Assembly: GCA_016295225.1 (NCBI GenBank) | Contig: JAEDLP010000040.1 | Span: 1 to 14,423 of the forward strand | Reading direction: 5' to 3' | From: Oscillospiraceae bacterium | Lineage (GTDB): Bacteria > Bacillota > Clostridia > Oscillospirales > Oscillospiraceae | Length of the DNA stretch: 14,423 bases | Shown: positions 1-8,151 of the stretch, one piece after another | Position numbering within the stretch: the first letter of the stretch is position 1 | Layout of the letters: each line of letters begins with the position of its first letter | Notes under the pieces: model-generated | What the model was told of the DNA's origin: nothing | Seen by the model: only the letters and a program-made list of their open reading frames with translations | Database searches by the model: none | Made by a program: the position numbers and the translations under genes

Positions 1-514
1 AGTACGGGACCAGCATCACGGCAGTACACACCACCATAAAAATTCCTACCCCCAAGCAGACCTGTCGAGATTTCTTCGGCAGCGAAATATCCCACGCAAG
101 GCTGGCTAAGATCATCAGGCTACAGCTCCCCAGGACCAGCACCAGCGGCTGGTAGCAGAACCTGTAAAGAAGGGCCATGTCCATGACATACGTGCGCGAC
201 GTGATTTCTCTGATCCACGGTGCCAGTACAAACTTGCCCAAGCACCAGAGTACACAGGTCAGGACAACGAGCACCACCGCTGTCACGATTCGTTTCCGTG
301 AGGGCCCGGCTTTGGGCTTCGGCCCATAGAGCAGGGTCGTCACGTCCACCTCCAACGCCCCGGCGATGGCCTCCAGCTGCTCCAGGTCGGGCTGGGAGGT
401 TCCCCGCTCCCAGTTGGACACCGTCTGGCGGGTGACGTACAGCTTCTCGGCCAGCTGGTCCTGGGTGAGCTTCTTCCCTGTCCGCAGTTTCTTAATGTTG
501 CTCCCTATGGTCAT
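1..514 (-). CDS. XRE-family helix-turn-helix regulator with membrane segments (partial, 3' end off window)
   Basis: Reading from an ATG at 514-512 gives 171 open codons to the left edge with no stop, so the C-terminus is missing. Residues about 5-63 form a Cro/C1-type helix-turn-helix: KKLRTGKKLTQDQLAEKL, then VTRQTVSNWERGTSQPDL and a final helix ending TTLLYG. A short basic linker (PKPKAGPSRKR) leads into hydrophobic stretches at about 76-96, 117-140 and 151-170, so this is probably a membrane-tethered DNA-binding protein. The start is supported by a strong AAAGGAGG ribosome site 8 bases upstream. It lies just past the polC terminator and has its own candidate promoter. Such XRE-membrane proteins are common in clostridia; target and signal are unknown. 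Fold call is firm, function is not. Confidence 0.85.
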   Translation of the reverse strand, partial: MTIGSNIKKLRTGKKLTQDQLAEKLYVTRQTVSNWERGTSQPDLEQLEAIAGALEVDVTTLLYGPKPKAGPSRKRIVTAVVLVVLTCVLWCLGKFVLAPWIREITSRTYVMDMALLYRFCYQPLVLVLGSCSLMILASLAWDISLPKKSRQVCLGVGIFMVVCTAVMLVPY

Positions 515-537
515 ATTCGACGCCTCCTTTCCCTCCC

Positions 538-566
538 AGCATAGCAGAGAGCGACAAAAAAGTCAC
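538..566 (-). promoter_or_regulatory. Candidate sigma-A promoter of the XRE gene
   Basis: Read on the minus strand: GTGACT at 566-561 (4 of 6 to TTGACA), a 17-base spacer, then TATGCT at 543-538 (4 of 6 to TATAAT) preceded by TG one base upstream, an extended -10. The predicted transcript would start near 531, giving a leader of under 20 bases that holds the AAAGGAGG ribosome site. The -35 lies in the terminator hairpin of polC. Hexamers are imperfect, so this is a reasoned guess. Confidence 0.4.
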
Positions 567-592
567 GCAAAGAACCTTTGCGTGACTTTTTT
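556..592 (-). terminator. Rho-independent terminator of the pyrH-polC operon
   Basis: A perfect 17-bp inverted repeat: arm 556-572 and arm 576-592 with a 3-base loop (573-575). The core is GTCACGCAAAG paired with CTTTGCGTGAC, flanked by six A on one side and six T on the other. It begins 4 bases after the polC stop on the minus strand. Because both flanks are A/T runs it could stop transcription in either direction, but the only gene reading into it here is polC. Confidence 0.93.
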
Positions 593-596
593 ACCT

Positions 597-3500
597 TTAA
601 AATAGGGAGATCTGGCTGGTCTCCGGCATGGAGCCTAACGCCCCGGCGGCACGGAGCTGGTCCACATGGGTCTTGGAGACCTTGGGGCAGGCGGCCAGCA
701 GCTCCTCCTGGGAGATGAAGTGACGGCCCTCCCGGTTCTCCACAATGGAGATAGCCGCCGTCTCCCCCAGGCCAGGGATGGCGGTGAAGGGGGGCAGCAG
801 GGCATTCTTCTCCTCGTTCATAATGAACTTGGTGGCGTCCGACCGGTAGAGGTCGATGTTCTCGAAGGTGAAGCCCCGGAGGTAGAACTCGTAGCACACC
901 TCCAGGGTAACCATCATGTCCTCCTCCACGGCGGCGGCGTCCTTCTCCTTGGCGGCGATCTCCTTCATCTTCTGCTGGCAGACCTCCATGCCCCGGCACA
1001 TGCAGGTGGCGTCCAGGGCCTTGGCCCGGATGGAGAAGTAGGCCGAGTAGAAGGCCAGGGGCCGGTGGACCTTGTACCAGGCGATGCGGAAGGCCATCAT
1101 GACGTAGGCCACGGCGTGGGCCTTGGGGAAGAGGTAGCCGATCTTGGCCAGGGACTCGATGTACCAGTCGGGGACGTTGTTGGCCCGCATGGCCTCCTCC
1201 CAGCCCTCGTTGAAGCCATTCTTCTTGACCTTGCCCTTGCGGACGGCCTCCATGATGTCGAAGGCCATCTTGGGCTCCACGCCCATTTCCATCAGATAGA
1301 GCATGATGTCGTCACGGCATCCCACGGTGGAATCAACGTCGGCAGTGCCCGACAGGATCAGGTCCCGGGCGTTGCCCAGCCACACATCGGTGCCGTGGGA
1401 GAAGCCCGACAGACGGACCAGGGTGTTGAACTTCTCCGGCTGGGTGTCCATGAGCATCTGCCGGGTGAACTTGGTATTGAACTCCGGCACAGCCACGGCA
1501 CCCGTGGGACCGAGGATGGGATCATCCTCATAGCCCAGAGGGGCGGAGTTGGTAAAGATTTTCATGGTGTCCGGGTCATCCAGAGGGATGGTCTGGGGAT
1601 CGACGCCGGTGAGGTCCTGCATCATGCGGATCATAGTGGGATCATCGTGGCCCAGCATGTCCAGCTTCAGGAGGTTGTCCTCCATCTTGTGGTAGTCAAA
1701 GTGGGTAGTGATGATATCCGTCCCTGTGTCGTCGGCTGGGTGCTGGACGGGGCAGAAATCGTAAATTTCCTTGTCCTGGGGGATGACCACCATGCCGCCG
1801 GGGTGCTGGCCGGTGGTTCGGCGGACCCCGGTGCAGCCCAGGGCCAGGCGGTTCTCCTCGGCCTTGGTGACCTGGAGACCCCGGGCGGCCAAGTACTTTT
1901 TCACATAGCCAAAGGCGGTTTTCTCCGCCACGGTGCCGATGGTGCCGGCCCGGAACACGTGGCTCTCGCCAAAGAGCTCGAAGGTGTACCGGTGGGCGTT
2001 GGCCTGGTACTCGCCGGAAAAGTTCAGGTCGATATCGGGGACCTTCTTGCCGCCGTAGCCCAGGAAGGTCTCGAAGGGAATATCAAAGCCGTCCTTCACG
2101 TACTTGGTGCCGCAGACGGGACACCAGCCGTCGGGCATGTCCGCGCCGCAGCCGTGGCCCACCCCGGCCTCAAAGTCCGAGTGCTTGCAGTTGGGGCAGC
2201 GGTAGTGGGGTGGCAGGGAGTTGACCTCGGTGATACCCGACAGAAAAGCCACGATGGAGGAGCCCACGGAGCCACGGGAGCCCACCAGGTAGCCGTGCTC
2301 CAGGGAGTTCTGCACCAGCTTCTGGGCGGACATGTAGATAACGTCGTATTTACGCTCAATGATGCCGGGCAGCTCCAGCTGGATACGGTCTTTCACGATC
2401 TGGGGCGGGTCCTCACCATAGAGCTCGTGGGCCTTGCCCCACACCAGGTCGTACAGTTCCTTGTCGGAGTTCTCCAGTTTGGGGGCAAAGAGGCCGTCAG
2501 GCAGGGGTTTCACTTCGTCGCACCAGGAGGCCACCAGCTGGGTGTTGGTGACCACCACCTCGTAGGCCTTCTCTTCCCCCAGGTAGGCGAACTCCTCCAG
2601 CATCTCTTCCGTGGTGCGGAAGTACAGAGGGTTGGGAGCGTCGGCATCGTCAAAGCCCTTGGTGTCCAGGAGGACGTGGCGATAGGCCTCGTCCTCGGGG
2701 TCCAGGAAGTGGACATCGCCGGTGGCACACACCGGCTTGCCCAGCTCCTCCCCCAGGCGGACCACGGTACGGTTCCACTCCCGAATTTGCTCCCAGTCCC
2801 GGGCAATGGACTTGCCGTTCTTGTCGGGCCGGAGCATGAAGGCGTTGTTGGACAGAGGCTGGATCTCCAAATAGTCATACCAGGAGGCGATGCGGCAGAG
2901 CTCCTCCCAGTCCTTCCCCCGGACGATGGCGTGGTAGAGCTCACCGGCCTCGCAGGCGGATCCGAGAATGAGGCCCTCCCGGTTGGCATTGATCTCGCTC
3001 TTGGGCATGATGGGGAAACGCTTGAAGTATTGCAGGTGACCCAGGGAGATAAGCTTGTACAGGTTCCGCAGGCCGGTCTGGTTCTTGGCCAGGACGATCA
3101 GGTGCTTGGGCATCCGCTTGGCCTTGCCCAGGGAGCTGGTCTTGGACAGGTTACCGTTGACCTGCTGGAGCTTGTCCACCCCCCGGTCCCGGAGCATCTG
3201 GATGAAGGGCACCAGCATGTGGCCCACCATGGCCGCGTCGTCAGAGGCCCGGTGATGGTTGAAGCCGGGCAGGTTCAGGTGGCGGCAGACGATGTCCAGC
3301 TTGTACTTGCCCAGCTCGGGCAGCAGATTCTGGGCCAGGGGCAGGGTGTCCAGATAGGTGGGGGTAAAGGGGATATCGTACCGCTTGCATCCCTCCCGCA
3401 CAAAGCCGATGTCGAACTCGGCGTTGTGGGCCGCCAGGGGACGGCCATCCACAAAGTCCAGGAAAGCCCGGATGGCCTCCTCCTGGCTGGGGGCGCCGAT

Positions 3501-4820
3501 GAGCATGTCGTCGGTGATGCCGGTGAGCTGGACGATGTTGGGGGCCAGGGGCCGCTGGGGGTCCACGAAGGTCTGGAACTTCTCCTTGACCTCCCCCTTT
3601 TCCAGAACCACCGCGCCGATCTCCGTAATCACGTCGGTTTTTTTGTCCAGGCCGGTGGTCTCAAGGTCGAAGCAGACCATGGGGCCGTCCAGATCCTGGT
3701 CCTGGTCTCCCCGGACGGTGAGCTTCTCGTCCACGTCGTTGATGTAATAGGCCTCTGTGCCCAAGAGGGCCTTGATCTTGCCCTTGGCGGTGCTCCAGGC
3801 ATCGGGGAAGGACTGGGCCACGCCGTGGTCGGTGATCGCGATAGCGGGATGACCCCAGGAGATGGCCCGCTTCACCGCGTCCTTGGTGTCGGTCAACGCA
3901 TCCATCAGGGACATGCGGGTGTGGAGGTGAAGCTCTACCCGCTTTTCCGGGGCGTTGTCCTTCTTCGTTTTCTTCTCCGCTGTTTCGATAATCATGGGTT
4001 CCAGGACCATGTCGTTGTCAAAGCGGTTCAGGTTCAATCGACCGGAAATTTTTAGGTGCTGTCCGGTCTTCACCCCATTGACGATGGGCAGGCCCTCGTC
4101 TCCGGGCATGAAGCCGCTGACCCGGATGGAGGAGGTGTAGTCGGTGATGTCAAAGCTGATGACCCAGGCGTTGCGCTTTTTCAGCTCCCGGTGCTCCACG
4201 GCGAAGACGTCGCCCTCCACCACCACGATTCCCATGTCCAGCTCCAGGGTATTCATGGGGACGGGCTTCTTCTTGATCTGGCGGCTGCCGAAGATACGGT
4301 TGGCTGAGAAGACCTTCTCCGCCTCGTGGGCGGCCATGGCCTCCTTCATAGCCTTCTGGCGAAGGGCCTCGGTCTGCTGGAAGATCCGCTCCTGCTCGCT
4401 GAGCTGGGGCTCGGCCGGGGCAGGCGGTTCTTCGGGCACGGGGGGCGCGTCGTCAAAAACAAAGGGCGGTTCCTCCGGGGGCGGCGCGTCGTCGAAAACG
4501 AAGGGAGGTTCCTCCTCGAAGACAAAGGGCGGCTCCTCCTCCGGTTCTGCCATCTCCTGAGCGCAGCAGGCGGCGGGCTCAGGGGCCAGCGGGGTCAGGA
4601 CCGCCCGGTTCAGGCGGTAGAGCTGGGCCAGGTCGGCCTCCACTCGCTGCAAAAGGGCCGGATCAGGGGGCGTGGGACAGAGCAGCTGGGCTTCTATGGT
4701 GCGGGCAGCGCTGTCCATCACCGCCCCAGTGACCAGCCAGGACTCCAGGACCGCGTACAGGGCCGGGTCAGGCTGGTAGGGAGAAAACAGTTCAAAAAAA
4801 GGCAGGTTTTTCTCTGGCAT
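597..4820 (-). CDS. polC: DNA polymerase III alpha subunit, PolC type
   Basis: The Firmicute replicative polymerase with built-in 3'-5' proofreading; 1407 residues, close to the usual 1400-1450. Visible order: N-terminal domain (1-90), proline/acidic linker with repeats (91-140), OB-fold region (about 190-280), PHP domain first half (HLHTRMS at 298, TDHGV at 330), DnaQ-like exonuclease inserted at about 380-540 (DLETTG, HNAEFD, HRASDDA), PHP second half, then the polymerase: GSRGSVGSS at 847, a zinc site CPNC at 875 and CPVC at 900, PDIDLNF at 928 with catalytic D929 and D931, and LDMLGHDDP with D1054. The last five residues, QISLF, match a beta-clamp binding pentapeptide. Start ATG has GGAAGG 8 bases upstream, and that site begins in the ispG stop codon 15 bases away. 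It is the last gene of the operon. The linker repeat is unusual; otherwise intact. Confidence 0.98.
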   Translation of the reverse strand: MPEKNLPFFELFSPYQPDPALYAVLESWLVTGAVMDSAARTIEAQLLCPTPPDPALLQRVEADLAQLYRLNRAVLTPLAPEPAACCAQEMAEPEEEPPFVFEEEPPFVFDDAPPPEEPPFVFDDAPPVPEEPPAPAEPQLSEQERIFQQTEALRQKAMKEAMAAHEAEKVFSANRIFGSRQIKKKPVPMNTLELDMGIVVVEGDVFAVEHRELKKRNAWVISFDITDYTSSIRVSGFMPGDEGLPIVNGVKTGQHLKISGRLNLNRFDNDMVLEPMIIETAEKKTKKDNAPEKRVELHLHTRMSLMDALTDTKDAVKRAISWGHPAIAITDHGVAQSFPDAWSTAKGKIKALLGTEAYYINDVDEKLTVRGDQDQDLDGPMVCFDLETTGLDKKTDVITEIGAVVLEKGEVKEKFQTFVDPQRPLAPNIVQLTGITDDMLIGAPSQEEAIRAFLDFVDGRPLAAHNAEFDIGFVREGCKRYDIPFTPTYLDTLPLAQNLLPELGKYKLDIVCRHLNLPGFNHHRASDDAAMVGHMLVPFIQMLRDRGVDKLQQVNGNLSKTSSLGKAKRMPKHLIVLAKNQTGLRNLYKLISLGHLQYFKRFPIMPKSEINANREGLILGSACEAGELYHAIVRGKDWEELCRIASWYDYLEIQPLSNNAFMLRPDKNGKSIARDWEQIREWNRTVVRLGEELGKPVCATGDVHFLDPEDEAYRHVLLDTKGFDDADAPNPLYFRTTEEMLEEFAYLGEEKAYEVVVTNTQLVASWCDEVKPLPDGLFAPKLENSDKELYDLVWGKAHELYGEDPPQIVKDRIQLELPGIIERKYDVIYMSAQKLVQNSLEHGYLVGSRGSVGSSIVAFLSGITEVNSLPPHYRCPNCKHSDFEAGVGHGCGADMPDGWCPVCGTKYVKDGFDIPFETFLGYGGKKVPDIDLNFSGEYQANAHRYTFELFGESHVFRAGTIGTVAEKTAFGYVKKYLAARGLQVTKAEENRLALGCTGVRRTTGQHPGGMVVIPQDKEIYDFCPVQHPADDTGTDIITTHFDYHKMEDNLLKLDMLGHDDPTMIRMMQDLTGVDPQTIPLDDPDTMKIFTNSAPLGYEDDPILGPTGAVAVPEFNTKFTRQMLMDTQPEKFNTLVRLSGFSHGTDVWLGNARDLILSGTADVDSTVGCRDDIMLYLMEMGVEPKMAFDIMEAVRKGKVKKNGFNEGWEEAMRANNVPDWYIESLAKIGYLFPKAHAVAYVMMAFRIAWYKVHRPLAFYSAYFSIRAKALDATCMCRGMEVCQQKMKEIAAKEKDAAAVEEDMMVTLEVCYEFYLRGFTFENIDLYRSDATKFIMNEEKNALLPPFTAIPGLGETAAISIVENREGRHFISQEELLAACPKVSKTHVDQLRAAGALGSMPETSQISLF
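4413..4550 (-). repeat. In-frame tandem repeat coding the PolC acidic/proline linker
   Basis: Codes PolC residues about 91-136. The protein motif EEPPFVF occurs three times, twice followed by DDAPP. At DNA level the unit around GGCGCGTCGTC near 4444 recurs at 4483 (39-base period, 13 codons), and a shorter 24-base (8-codon) copy follows to about 4540. All units keep frame. Copies differ by a few bases, so the repeat is not newly made. Confidence 0.85.
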
Positions 4821-4835
4821 GGGCGGTTCCTTCCT

Positions 4836-5876
4836 TTAGGGTATCTCGTCAATCAGCGCCATCAGTTCGTCCAACAGGTCTTCCTGAGGGACTTTTTTCA
4901 GAACCTGACCGTGGCGGAAGAGCATGCCGAAGCCGTTGCCCCCGGCAATGCCCACGTCGGCGGCGGAGGCCTCGCCGGGTCCGTTGACCACGCAGCCCAT
5001 GACCGCCACGGTGATGGGCTTATTCACGTCCTTCAGCCGCTCCTCCACCGCTTTGGCCAGGGGGATCAGGTCGATCCTGGTGCGGCCGCAGGTGGGGCAG
5101 GCGATCAGGTCGGGGCCATCTTTCCTGAGCCCCACCGCCTTGAGGATATCCTTGGCGGCGTAAATCTCCTCCACCGGGTCGGCGGTGAGAGTTACCCGCA
5201 GGGTATCGCCGATGCCCAGGCCCAACAGGCCGCCGATGCCTACAGCGGATTTCAGGGTCCCCATGCGGGTGGTGCCGGCCTCGGTGACCCCCAGGTGGAG
5301 GGGATAGTCCGACTGCTGGCTCATAAGCTGATAGGCCTGCATAGTAACAGGCACGTGGGAGGATTTCAGGGAGACGCAGATATCGTCGAAGTCATAGCGG
5401 TTCAGCAGTGCGATGTGGCCGAAGGCCGAGTCCACCATAGCCTGGGGCGTGACCCCACCGTACTTGGCCAGCAGGGGTTTCTCCAGGGAGCCGCCGTTGA
5501 CCCCGATGCGGATAGGGATGTTTTTCCGGGCGCATGCGTTGGCCACAGCCCGCACCCGCTCAGGTTCCCCGATGTTGCCGGGGTTGATGCGGACCTTATC
5601 CGCTCCGGCCTCTATGCACTCCAGGGCCAGCTTGTAATTGAAATGGATGTCCACCACCAGAGGCAGGTCGATCTGCTCCTTGATGGCCCCCACAGCCTTG
5701 GCAGCCGCCATATTGGGGACGGCCACCCGGACAATCTGGCATCCGGCGGCCGCCAGCCGGCGGACCTGGGCCACGGTAGCCTCCACGTCATCGGTGGGGG
5801 TGTTGGTCATGGACTGGATGGAAACGGGCGCGCCCCCACCAATGGGGATGCCGCCCACAAAAATTTTCTTTGTCAT
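4836..5876 (-). CDS. ispG: 4-hydroxy-3-methylbut-2-enyl-diphosphate synthase (MEP pathway, iron-sulfur)
   Basis: Converts methylerythritol cyclodiphosphate to HMBPP, the penultimate MEP-pathway step, using a [4Fe-4S] cluster. The 346-residue protein is the short bacterial form. It shows the N-terminal TIM-barrel block IQSMTNTPTDD (20-30), DIHFN (76-80), VRINPGNIG (95-103), and the cluster ligands C260 and C263 in CPTCGRT plus C295 in GCVVNGPGEA, followed by E302. The start ATG is 3 bases after the rseP stop with only a weak ribosome site in rseP, so it probably depends on translational coupling. It sits between rseP and polC, where Bacillus carries proS. Together with dxr two genes upstream it puts two MEP steps in this operon. 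Also known as gcpE. Confidence 0.97.
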   Translation of the reverse strand: MTKKIFVGGIPIGGGAPVSIQSMTNTPTDDVEATVAQVRRLAAAGCQIVRVAVPNMAAAKAVGAIKEQIDLPLVVDIHFNYKLALECIEAGADKVRINPGNIGEPERVRAVANACARKNIPIRIGVNGGSLEKPLLAKYGGVTPQAMVDSAFGHIALLNRYDFDDICVSLKSSHVPVTMQAYQLMSQQSDYPLHLGVTEAGTTRMGTLKSAVGIGGLLGLGIGDTLRVTLTADPVEEIYAAKDILKAVGLRKDGPDLIACPTCGRTRIDLIPLAKAVEERLKDVNKPITVAVMGCVVNGPGEASAADVGIAGGNGFGMLFRHGQVLKKVPQEDLLDELMALIDEIP

Positions 5877-5879
5877 AAG

Positions 5880-6938
5880 TCAGTTCACCAATTTTAACAC
5901 GTCGCTGAAGGTCACAACGATCATCAGCAGGATGAGCAGGAGAAAGCCCCCTGCGTTCAGGTATGCCTCATACTTGGGGTCGATAGTCCGCCGGGTCAGC
6001 AGATACCAGACCTCGGTGACCAGCAGCAGGAAGACCCGGCCCCCGTCCAGGGCGGGAATGGGCAGCATGTTCATAATAGCCAGGTTCACGGCGATGAGGG
6101 CAATGATATAGCAGACATTCCGCAGGCCGTTGGCCACGGAGCCACTCTGGCTGCCCGCCTCTCCCAAATAGGTCACAATGCCCACGGGACCGGACATATC
6201 CTGCAGGCCCACCTGGCCAGTGACCAGCATGCCCAAACTGGTCCAGACCGACCGGGCAAAGTAGAGGCAGGTGTTCCAGCTCTGCTCCAGGATTCCCAGA
6301 GGAGTGGCCTTCTCCACGTCGAAGTAGAGACCGTACATGGTCACAGTTTCCCCATTCACCTCATATTCCCGGAGGTTCAGGGGCAGGTCGTTGAGAACCA
6401 CCCGCTCCCCGTTCCGCTCCACCAACAGATCCTTGGTCTCTCCCTGGGCAGCGGACAGGCAGGCGGACACGTCGGAGTAAACACGGATCTTTTTTCCGTT
6501 GATCTCCAGGATGCGGTCCCCCGGCATCAGGCCATTCTCTCCGGCGCAAGGGAAGCCATCCATGAAGTCCTTCACCACCGGCACCGTGTAGCTGCCGACG
6601 GAGGTGAACAGGAGGGCCACCAGGAGAAAGCCCGCCAGGAAGTTAAAGGCCGACCCGGCCACCAGGATCACGATCTTCTTCCAGGGGGCCTTGGCTGAAA
6701 AAGCCCGGGGATTCTCGCTCTTCTCGTCCTCCCCTTCCATGGCGCAGTAGCCGCCAATGGGGAAGGCCCGAAGGGAGTACATGGTCTCCCCTCTCTGCCT
6801 GGTGAAGATCGCCGGACCCATGCCGATGGCAAACTCGTTGACCTGAACGTCCAGCTTTTTGGCCGCCAGGAAATGGCCTGCCTCGTGGACGGCGATGAGC
6901 AGGCCGAAGAGGAGAACGCCGATGATGATATAGAGCAA
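5880..6938 (-). CDS. rseP: Site-2 intramembrane zinc metalloprotease (M50, RseP/RasP family)
   Basis: Membrane protease that cuts transmembrane segments, typically of anti-sigma factors and leftover signal peptides. Numbered from the start chosen here (352 residues): first membrane helix with zinc motif HEAGH at 18-22, conserved NEFAIGMGP at 34-42, a second hydrophobic segment near 88-112, one PDZ domain about 118-185 (MPGDRILEING), then the later helix with MLPIPALDGGR near 291-301 supplying the third zinc ligand, and a final helix. I choose TTG at 6938-6936 because a clean GAGGTG ribosome site lies 6 bases upstream; the GTG at 6947 would be inside that site and would add only three residues (MTS). 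Gap to dxr is about 40 bases, and the stop lies 3 bases before ispG. Substrates cannot be told from the sequence. Intact. Confidence 0.95.
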   Translation of the reverse strand: MLYIIIGVLLFGLLIAVHEAGHFLAAKKLDVQVNEFAIGMGPAIFTRQRGETMYSLRAFPIGGYCAMEGEDEKSENPRAFSAKAPWKKIVILVAGSAFNFLAGFLLVALLFTSVGSYTVPVVKDFMDGFPCAGENGLMPGDRILEINGKKIRVYSDVSACLSAAQGETKDLLVERNGERVVLNDLPLNLREYEVNGETVTMYGLYFDVEKATPLGILEQSWNTCLYFARSVWTSLGMLVTGQVGLQDMSGPVGIVTYLGEAGSQSGSVANGLRNVCYIIALIAVNLAIMNMLPIPALDGGRVFLLLVTEVWYLLTRRTIDPKYEAYLNAGGFLLLILLMIVVTFSDVLKLVN

Positions 6939-6944
6939 AGAAGT

Positions 6945-6950
6945 CACCTC
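6945..6950 (-). promoter_or_regulatory. Ribosome binding site that decides the rseP start
   Basis: On the minus strand GAGGTG at 6950-6945 matches the 16S anti-Shine-Dalgarno core and stands 6 bases before TTG at 6938. The GTG inside this hexamer is the alternative start at 6947, but it has no purine-rich site of its own upstream, only a T-run. Confidence 0.7.
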
Positions 6951-6978
6951 AAAAAACGCAAAACTACAAATGGAACCT

Positions 6979-8139
6979 TTAAAATGGAGCCTTGGAGCAG
7001 TAGGATTCTGCCGCTTCCCGGGCCAGTTTGTCTGCCCGTCGGATGGCGTCCAGGGTGAGGGGCTCCTCTCTGGGTACCACAGTCAGGGCGTGTTCCACCG
7101 CCCGGGGAATATCCAGGAAGGAGATCTTCTCCTCCAGGAACCTGGCCACCGCCACCTCGTTGGCCCCGTTCAGAATGGCCGGGGCGGTATCGCCCTCCTT
7201 GGCCGCCTGGATGGCCAGGGCCAGACAGCGGAAGGTCTCCGTGTCGGGCCGGGCAAAGGTCAGGCTGCCGCAGGAAAATAGGTCCAGCTCCTTGGCGGGG
7301 CCGGGCGTCCGCTCCGGCCAGGACAGGGCGTACTGGATGGGCAGACGCATGTCGGGGCTGCCCAGTTGGGCAATGACGCTGTTATCACAGTATTCCACCG
7401 CGGAGTGCAGTATGCTCTCCCGATGGACCAAAATCTGAATCTTTTCCGGGGGGACGTCAAAGAGGGACATGGCCTCCAGAAGCTCCAGTCCCTTGTTCAT
7501 CAGGGTTGCCGAGTCGATGGTGACCTTGGCCCCCATGGACCAGTTGGGGTGTTTGAGGGCGTGGGCCGGGGTGACTTTTCCCAGTTCCTTCTGGGTCCAT
7601 CCAAAGAAGGGACCGCCGGAGGCCGTCAGGAGGATGCGCTTGATCTCCTTGTGACTGCTGCCCTGGAGGCTCTGGAAAATGGCCGAGTGCTCGGAGTCCA
7701 CAGGGACGATCTCCGCACCCTTCTCTTTGGCCCGCCCCATCACCAGGGGGCCGGCACAGACCAGGGTCTCCTTATTGGCCAGGGCAATGCGCTTGCCCCC
7801 GTCGATGGCAGCCAGGGTGGGTTCCAGCCCGGCGATGCCCACCAGGGCGGTGACCACCGTGTCTGCCTCCGGCAGGGAGGCTGCCGCCAGGACGCCCTCC
7901 TCTCCGGCCAACACCCGGACGTCGGTGTCCGCCAGCCGCTCCCGTAAAGCAGCAGCGGCGGCAGCATCCGCCGCCGCCACGAGAATGGGCTTGAAAATAC
8001 GAGCCTGCTGCTCCAACAGGTCAATGCTCTTGTTGGCCGTCAGAGCGGCCACACGGATGCCACAGGTCTCGGCCACGTCCAGAGTCTGGGTGCCGATGGA
8101 ACCGGTGGAGCCGAGAATAGAAATGCTGCGTTGGATCAT
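6979..8139 (-). CDS. dxr: 1-deoxy-D-xylulose 5-phosphate reductoisomerase
   Basis: First committed MEP-pathway enzyme: rearranges and reduces DXP to methylerythritol 4-phosphate with NADPH and a divalent metal. The 386 residues are family length. Seen: dinucleotide-binding loop GSTGSIG at 10-16, LANKETLV at 120-127, metal ligands D148 and E150 in VDSEHSA, SGGPF at 174-178, the active-site flap HPNWSMG at 197-203, and NKGLE at 215-219 with E219 as third metal ligand. An alanine-rich stretch (55-64) falls in a surface region of the Rossmann domain. The ATG has GAGG about 8 bases upstream, and that site directly follows the cdsA stop, so the two are coupled (12-base gap). Also called ispC. Fosmidomycin target by family knowledge. 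Intact. Confidence 0.98.
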   Translation of the reverse strand: MIQRSISILGSTGSIGTQTLDVAETCGIRVAALTANKSIDLLEQQARIFKPILVAAADAAAAAALRERLADTDVRVLAGEEGVLAAASLPEADTVVTALVGIAGLEPTLAAIDGGKRIALANKETLVCAGPLVMGRAKEKGAEIVPVDSEHSAIFQSLQGSSHKEIKRILLTASGGPFFGWTQKELGKVTPAHALKHPNWSMGAKVTIDSATLMNKGLELLEAMSLFDVPPEKIQILVHRESILHSAVEYCDNSVIAQLGSPDMRLPIQYALSWPERTPGPAKELDLFSCGSLTFARPDTETFRCLALAIQAAKEGDTAPAILNGANEVAVARFLEEKISFLDIPRAVEHALTVVPREEPLTLDAIRRADKLAREAAESYCSKAPF

Positions 8140-8151
8140 AGTATTTGCCTC

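Noticed and set aside
511..999. 162-codon minus-strand frame overlapping the polC 3' end
   Set aside because: Out-of-frame shadow of polC, Gly/Arg-rich, running through the terminator hairpin.
666..4055. 1129-codon open frame on the plus strand opposite polC
   Set aside because: It mirrors polC codon structure in GC-rich DNA, is Gly/Leu/Val/His-rich with no recognisable domain, and has no ribosome site logic. polC is certain on the other strand.
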